This document shows positions 60,846 through 64,000 of a stretch of 64,000 bases of DNA, piece by piece. The notes beneath the pieces were generated by a model. That model had not been told where the DNA came from. It worked only from the letters and a program-made list of their open reading frames with translations, and searched no databases. The stretch lies in NCBI GenBank assembly GCA_963665185.2, contig CAXXPO010000014.1:1-64000 (forward strand), in the 5' to 3' direction. The DNA is from G963665185 sp963665185 (GTDB lineage: Bacteria; Desulfobacterota; Desulfovibrionia; Desulfovibrionales; Desulfovibrionaceae). Position 1 is the stretch's first letter. Each line of letters opens with the position of its first letter. The position numbers were made by a program, and so were the translations under genes.

Positions 60846-60881
60846 ACCGTCCCGCCGGTGGCGGCGGGACGGTGGATTTTT
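60846..60881 (+). terminator. Rho-independent terminator after the small Cys-rich gene
   Basis: ACCGTCCCGCC (60846-60856) pairs with GGCGGGACGGT (60863-60873), followed by TTTTT at 60877-60881. Confidence 0.85.
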
Positions 60882-60916
60882 GCGGGGAAGTTGGTTTTTT
60901 GATGCCAGATTAGTAT

Positions 60917-60935
60917 TGATAATGAGAATCACTTC
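60917..60935 (+). promoter_or_regulatory. Candidate Fur box upstream of the HD-GYP gene
   Basis: TGATAATGAGAATCA (60917-60931) matches the 7-1-7 Fur core with a perfect left half and 5 of 7 in the right half. It is 33 bp upstream of the GTG start of the HD-GYP gene, overlapping the likely promoter. Confidence 0.65.
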
Positions 60936-60963
60936 ATGTAGCGTCCCCGCAACGGAGAACATC

Positions 60964-61623
60964 GTGACAACAAACACACTGGACACGCGAAGACTCGCGG
61001 GGCTGAGCGGTTCCTGCGCCCAACTGGGCGTGACCATCCATCAATTCGCCGAATCCCTGGGCACGGCCATTGATGCCAAGGATTCCTTCACGGCCTGCCA
61101 TTCGGATCAGGTGGCCATCGTCAGCCAGGTTATCGCCCTGTCCCTGGAAATGCCTCCGGCAATGGCCGATCAGATCCACATTGCCGGCCATTTGCATGAC
61201 ATCGGGAAAATCGGGATTCCCGACGCCGTGCTGCAGAAGCGGGGGCCATTGAACGATGCGGAGTGGAAATGCATCAGGGAGCACCCGGTCATCGGGGCGA
61301 ACATACTTCGGCCGGTCAAGGTGCTTTCGGGGCAGGGAGGCATTGTAGACATGGTGCTGCACCACCACGAAAGATACGACGGCAAGGGATATCCTCACGG
61401 ACTCAAGGGGCAGGACATCCCGTTTGGAGCAAGGATCATCGCCGTGGCCGACAGTCTTTCCGCCATGATAGAGGACAGGGTGTACAGGCCTGCCATGTCG
61501 TTCGACCAAGCCATACTGGAGATTCAGGCCAACAGCGGCACCCAGTTTGATCCCCGCGCTGTGGAAGGGCTTCTGAAGGGCAGGGAAAACGTACGGCAAT
61601 GGCTGGCGAACATGGCGGCTTGA
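60964..61623 (+). CDS. HD-GYP domain phosphodiesterase-like protein
   Basis: A 219-residue, single-domain protein. It has the metal-binding CHSDQVAIVSQV (first His), HLHDIGKIGIPD (HD pair) and HHHERYDGKGYP (HD-GYP signature), with MRAIAVADSL-type residues (IIAVADSLSAMIEDRVYRP) after it. HD-GYP enzymes hydrolyse c-di-GMP. The GTG at 60964 is preferred as start because GGAG precedes it by 6 bp. A Fur box upstream hints at iron control. Confidence 0.88.
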   Translation: MTTNTLDTRRLAGLSGSCAQLGVTIHQFAESLGTAIDAKDSFTACHSDQVAIVSQVIALSLEMPPAMADQIHIAGHLHDIGKIGIPDAVLQKRGPLNDAEWKCIREHPVIGANILRPVKVLSGQGGIVDMVLHHHERYDGKGYPHGLKGQDIPFGARIIAVADSLSAMIEDRVYRPAMSFDQAILEIQANSGTQFDPRAVEGLLKGRENVRQWLANMAA

Positions 61624-61675
61624 AGGCCGCTGTCCCGGGCCGAACCACGGCTTCTGGCGATTCCCGTCCTCCCGT

Positions 61676-62050
61676 CTACCGTTCCGGGGAGCTCCCCGAT
61701 GCGCGTTCCGGCGGATGCATGGAGGCAAGAGCCTTAGTGATATCCGGTTGGATATTGAGGTGCTTGTCCAGAGAGGTCAGCCGGATGATGCGCAGTACCG
61801 GACCGCTGATGGAGCAGATGCAGAATGGATGCCCGGCCTGCTGAAGCCAGCGTTGTGCTGCAAGAAGAGCGCTCAGGGCGGTGGAATCGACAAATTCCAC
61901 CTTTTCCAGGCAGACCACCATGGGACCGGCGGAGGCAGCAATGTATTCGCGCAGCAGCCTTTTGAAACGCTGGCTCACGTCAAAACCAAGTTCGCGCTCC
62001 TTGATGAAGAGAACCTGTACATTGCCGTGGAACTGCCGTTCGTGATCCAT
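61676..62050 (-). CDS. STAS domain anti-anti-sigma-factor-like protein
   Basis: A 124-residue protein of the SpoIIAA/STAS family: VCLEKVEFVDSTALSALLAAQRWL contains the conserved Ser near 60 in DSTALS. Such proteins are switched by phosphorylation of that Ser by a partner kinase. No kinase or sigma factor is adjacent, so the pathway is open. The ATG at 62050 has a GGGGATG-type site upstream. Confidence 0.75.
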   Translation of the reverse strand: MDHERQFHGNVQVLFIKERELGFDVSQRFKRLLREYIAASAGPMVVCLEKVEFVDSTALSALLAAQRWLQQAGHPFCICSISGPVLRIIRLTSLDKHLNIQPDITKALASMHPPERASGSSPER

Positions 62051-62103
62051 CGCATCCCCGTTCAGGCGGTTGGGAAGTGTATGTGGGAGATTTTTTTCAA
62101 AAA

Positions 62104-62514
62104 TCACAAGGGATGGGAAACCGGAACCGAAACAGCTTTCAGCGCTTGCGTGGCCTTTTCCACAGATTCCACGCTGAAGCCTGCCCGCCACCATCCTTTG
62201 AAAGGATGCAGCACGAAAACCACCTCCCGGAAAGCCCTTCCGGTATCCGCCGCCAACCATGTTCGGAAGTCACCAGTTCCCATAACCCGATATTTGCCCG
62301 TCCGGAAATTCAACGGACGAATCTGCACACGCTGAATGTTCCGGAGCGGAAATTCCTTGTCCCGTCCGAACAGGTCGTATCCTTTTACGGTCACGGCTTG
62401 GTGGCTTATGCGTATGTAACCGTCTTCGTACAATATTTCAGCCGGATCAAGCGTCATGCGCAAGACTAGACCAACTTGGTCGTAGTGGTAAAGAGGTTTT
62501 GTGGCATCATTCAT
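62104..62514 (-). CDS. PH-like domain protein of unknown function
   Basis: A 136-residue strand-rich protein: EILYEDGYIRISHQAVTVKGYDLFG followed by RNIQRVQIRPL and a C-terminal helix. This pattern resembles a bacterial PH-like fold. The family is not recognised with confidence. The start at 62514 is the first ATG with any upstream purine stretch. Confidence 0.5.
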   Translation of the reverse strand: MNDATKPLYHYDQVGLVLRMTLDPAEILYEDGYIRISHQAVTVKGYDLFGRDKEFPLRNIQRVQIRPLNFRTGKYRVMGTGDFRTWLAADTGRAFREVVFVLHPFKGWWRAGFSVESVEKATQALKAVSVPVSHPL

Positions 62515-62681
62515 AGGCTTCTGCAACCATTAAAGGTGTAAGTTTATTCAGGATTTGCGAAACGGACGGAATATCTTTCCCGGCGCATGCCTGAGAGTTG
62601 ACAGAAGGAGTGGGGCGCACGTATTACGGTTTGCAATATCGTATGCCGTGTTCCGGCTGTCGAAAGCCTGGGAGGCCGAAG

Positions 62682-63296
62682 TTGCATATATCAGAAGGTG
62701 TTTTATCCGGGCCGATTTTACTGGCCGGAGCCGCTCTTACTGTCGGCGGAACAGCCATCGGCCTGAAGCGGATGAACTATGACCGTGTCATGACCGTCGC
62801 CTTGGTGGCGGCGGCTTTTTTCGTGGCTTCCCTCATCCATGTGAATGCCGGTCCGGCGAGTGTGCATCTTGTGCTCAACGGGCTTGCCGGCATCATTCTC
62901 GGCTGGGCGGCTTTTCCCGCCATTCTTACCGGCCTTCTGTTGCAGGCGGTGCTGTTTCAGTATGGCGGGTTGAGCGCTCTGGGCGTCAATACCTTCAATA
63001 TGGCCGCGCCTGCCGTGCTTTGCTATTATGTCTTCCGGCCTCTTTTGGACAGGGGAATGGGGGGAAGGTCCCTGGCCGCGTTCGGCTGCGGTTTTTTCGC
63101 CGTGTTTCTTTCCGCCTTTTTCACGGCTATCGCGCTTGCCGGGTCGGATGAGGGGTTTGTCGCCTCTGCCAAGGTACTTGCCGGAGCGCACTTGCCGATC
63201 ATGATTATTGAGGGATTTGTGACCATGTTTGCCTACGGTTTTCTTGCAAAAGTGAAACCGGAACTGCTGATCCAGGATCCGAGGAGCGAATCATGA
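62682..63296 (+). CDS. cbiM: Cobalt/nickel ECF transporter substrate-binding component CbiM/NikM
   Basis: A 204-residue membrane protein. The start is the TTG at 62682, giving Met-His-Ile-Ser-Glu-Gly, the CbiM/NikM N-terminus whose first residues bind the metal; GGGAGG lies 6 bp upstream. Downstream ATG or upstream frames would destroy this end. Hydrophobic segments span residues 10-190, with ASLIHVNAGPASVHLVLNG near 60, another family motif. It overlaps the next gene by 4 bp. Confidence 0.9.
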   Translation: MHISEGVLSGPILLAGAALTVGGTAIGLKRMNYDRVMTVALVAAAFFVASLIHVNAGPASVHLVLNGLAGIILGWAAFPAILTGLLLQAVLFQYGGLSALGVNTFNMAAPAVLCYYVFRPLLDRGMGGRSLAAFGCGFFAVFLSAFFTAIALAGSDEGFVASAKVLAGAHLPIMIIEGFVTMFAYGFLAKVKPELLIQDPRSES

Positions 63297-63952
63297 AGGC
63301 GTTTGCGGCCTGTGTGCTGGTTGTTGCGAGTTGCGTGTGCCTGTGCGTTGAAAATGCCTGGGCGCATCGGGTGAGAATCTACGCCTGGACCGAAGGCAAC
63401 GAGATTGTCGCCGAAGCGGGATTCGGCAAGGGGAGGCCTGCCAAGCGTTGTCCTGTGTCTTTGGAGGATGTGAAGACAGGGGAAAAGCTGGTCACCGTCC
63501 AGACAAACGATGAGGGAATCGCCCGTCTTGTTCTGCCGGAAAAGGCGGCGGCGCAAAAGTTGGCCCTGCGGGTTGTCGTGGATGCAGGGGAAGGGCATCG
63601 GGGAGAATGGGCTCTGGAGCCGACGGACTACCTGAATGGACAGGACGTGGAATCGCCTTCGGCTGCCAGCGTGCCCGATGCATCGCCTTTGCCTTATGCT
63701 GTGACAGCGTCGCCGCAAACATCGACAACGGGTTTGGCAACCGACGGATCGGCCGCCTTGCAGGCGTCCATGGAAAAGATTGTTCGACAGACCGTGGACA
63801 AGGCCCTGGAAGAGAGGCTCGGACCGCTGCGCCATATGCTGGCCAAAGCACTGGACCCCACGCCGGGGATAGCGGAGATCGTTGGCGGACTGGGCTGGCT
63901 GGTGGGGCTGGCCGGACTGGTGCTGTATTTCAGGGCGCGTTCCCGCAGCTAG
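63293..63952 (+). CDS. NikL/CbiL-like periplasmic-facing component of a Ni/Co transporter
   Basis: A 219-residue protein with a signal peptide (ASCVCLCVENAWAH), a strand-rich domain (HRVRIYAWTEGNEIVAEAGF, VTVQTNDEGIARLVLP), a Pro/Ser-rich linker and a C-terminal membrane helix (LGWLVGLAGLVLYF). This is the make-up of NikL/CbiL subunits that accompany NikM. The energy-coupling genes (NikQ and NikO) are expected beyond the window. Confidence 0.8.
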   Translation: MKAFAACVLVVASCVCLCVENAWAHRVRIYAWTEGNEIVAEAGFGKGRPAKRCPVSLEDVKTGEKLVTVQTNDEGIARLVLPEKAAAQKLALRVVVDAGEGHRGEWALEPTDYLNGQDVESPSAASVPDASPLPYAVTASPQTSTTGLATDGSAALQASMEKIVRQTVDKALEERLGPLRHMLAKALDPTPGIAEIVGGLGWLVGLAGLVLYFRARSRS

Positions 63953-63954
63953 GG

Positions 63955-63981
63955 GGATGTCGCAAAATACGTCTGCGTATT
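63955..63981 (+). repeat. Dispersed hairpin element, copy 2
   Basis: It shares the ACGTCTGCGTATT core with 57189-57201. AATACG (63966-63971) and CGTATT (63976-63981) pair perfectly around TCTG. It follows the NikL-like stop at the right edge of the window. Confidence 0.55.
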
Positions 63982-64000
63982 CTGCAGGGGGTCGTGATCC

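Noticed and set aside
62527..62681. Possible cobalamin or NiCo riboswitch, or NikR operator, upstream of cbiM
   Set aside because: No B12-box-like core or GTATGA-type inverted repeat could be found in these 155 bp. ATTACGG and GTATG stretches are not symmetric.
1..64000. CRISPR array, tRNA or rRNA genes, insertion sequences
   Set aside because: No regularly spaced repeats with spacers, cloverleaf sequences, rRNA segments or transposase-like frames were recognised. The 86-bp repeat has only two copies and no unique spacer pattern.

Overview
The window (about 60% G+C) looks like the chromosome of a sulfate-reducing deltaproteobacterium of the Desulfovibrio/Pseudodesulfovibrio group. This is inferred from gene content, since no rRNA or marker gene is present: a GAK-system operon, a FliJ/MotE-like flagellar pair, TRAP transporter genes, a CbiM/NikL metal-uptake operon and an EAL-HDOD protein. 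No tRNA, rRNA, CRISPR array, integrase or transposase was seen.

Layout. 1-6.3 kb, minus strand: a partial AI-2E-type transporter, then a six-gene operon that I read as the little-understood GAK system (XXXCH protein, PHP-like hydrolase, amphi-Trp protein, PhoU-kinase fusion, ATP-grasp enzyme, HprK-related kinase B). 6.4-12.7 kb is phosphate homeostasis: divergently transcribed pit and DUF47 genes, then phoB-phoR-pstB-phoU on the minus strand. Two upstream regions carry near-identical 7-4-7 direct repeats resembling Pho boxes; one of them lies between the GAK operon and pit. 13.1-18 kb: a hybrid sensor kinase, a SIMPL protein and an SLC13-type permease.

18.0-33.9 kb, minus strand: about 16 genes for a short-tailed (podovirus-like) particle: portal, scaffold, N4-type major capsid protein, adaptors, tail hub, beta-helix tail spike, a second fibre with a C-terminal domain like diversity-generating-retroelement targets, holin, endolysin and a helical virion protein. 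No terminase, integrase, repressor or replication gene is visible, so a defective prophage or a gene transfer agent like Dd1 of Desulfovibrio are the leading explanations. Three gaps in the cluster hold strong palindromes, including an eight-hairpin array with an 86-bp direct repeat just downstream of the capsid gene.

34-50.9 kb is host: a frameshifted PfpI/DJ-1 gene, a MerR-type regulator, a thioredoxin-NHL protein, a three-gene BvgS-like phosphorelay, an RsmB/F methyltransferase, a TRAP transporter, a pseudouridine synthase and two tandem DUF3089 proteins. 51-53 kb is an AT-rich ATPase plus TOPRIM-like pair, a candidate anti-phage system. 53.2-64 kb: FliJ and MotE-like genes overlapping by 80 nt, a PIN-PhoH protein, a methyltransferase, a 2-Cys peroxiredoxin, an FMN glutamate-synthase-like protein, an EAL-HDOD protein, an HD-GYP protein behind a likely Fur box, a STAS protein, a PH-like protein, and the start of a Co/Ni uptake operon whose CbiM starts at TTG.
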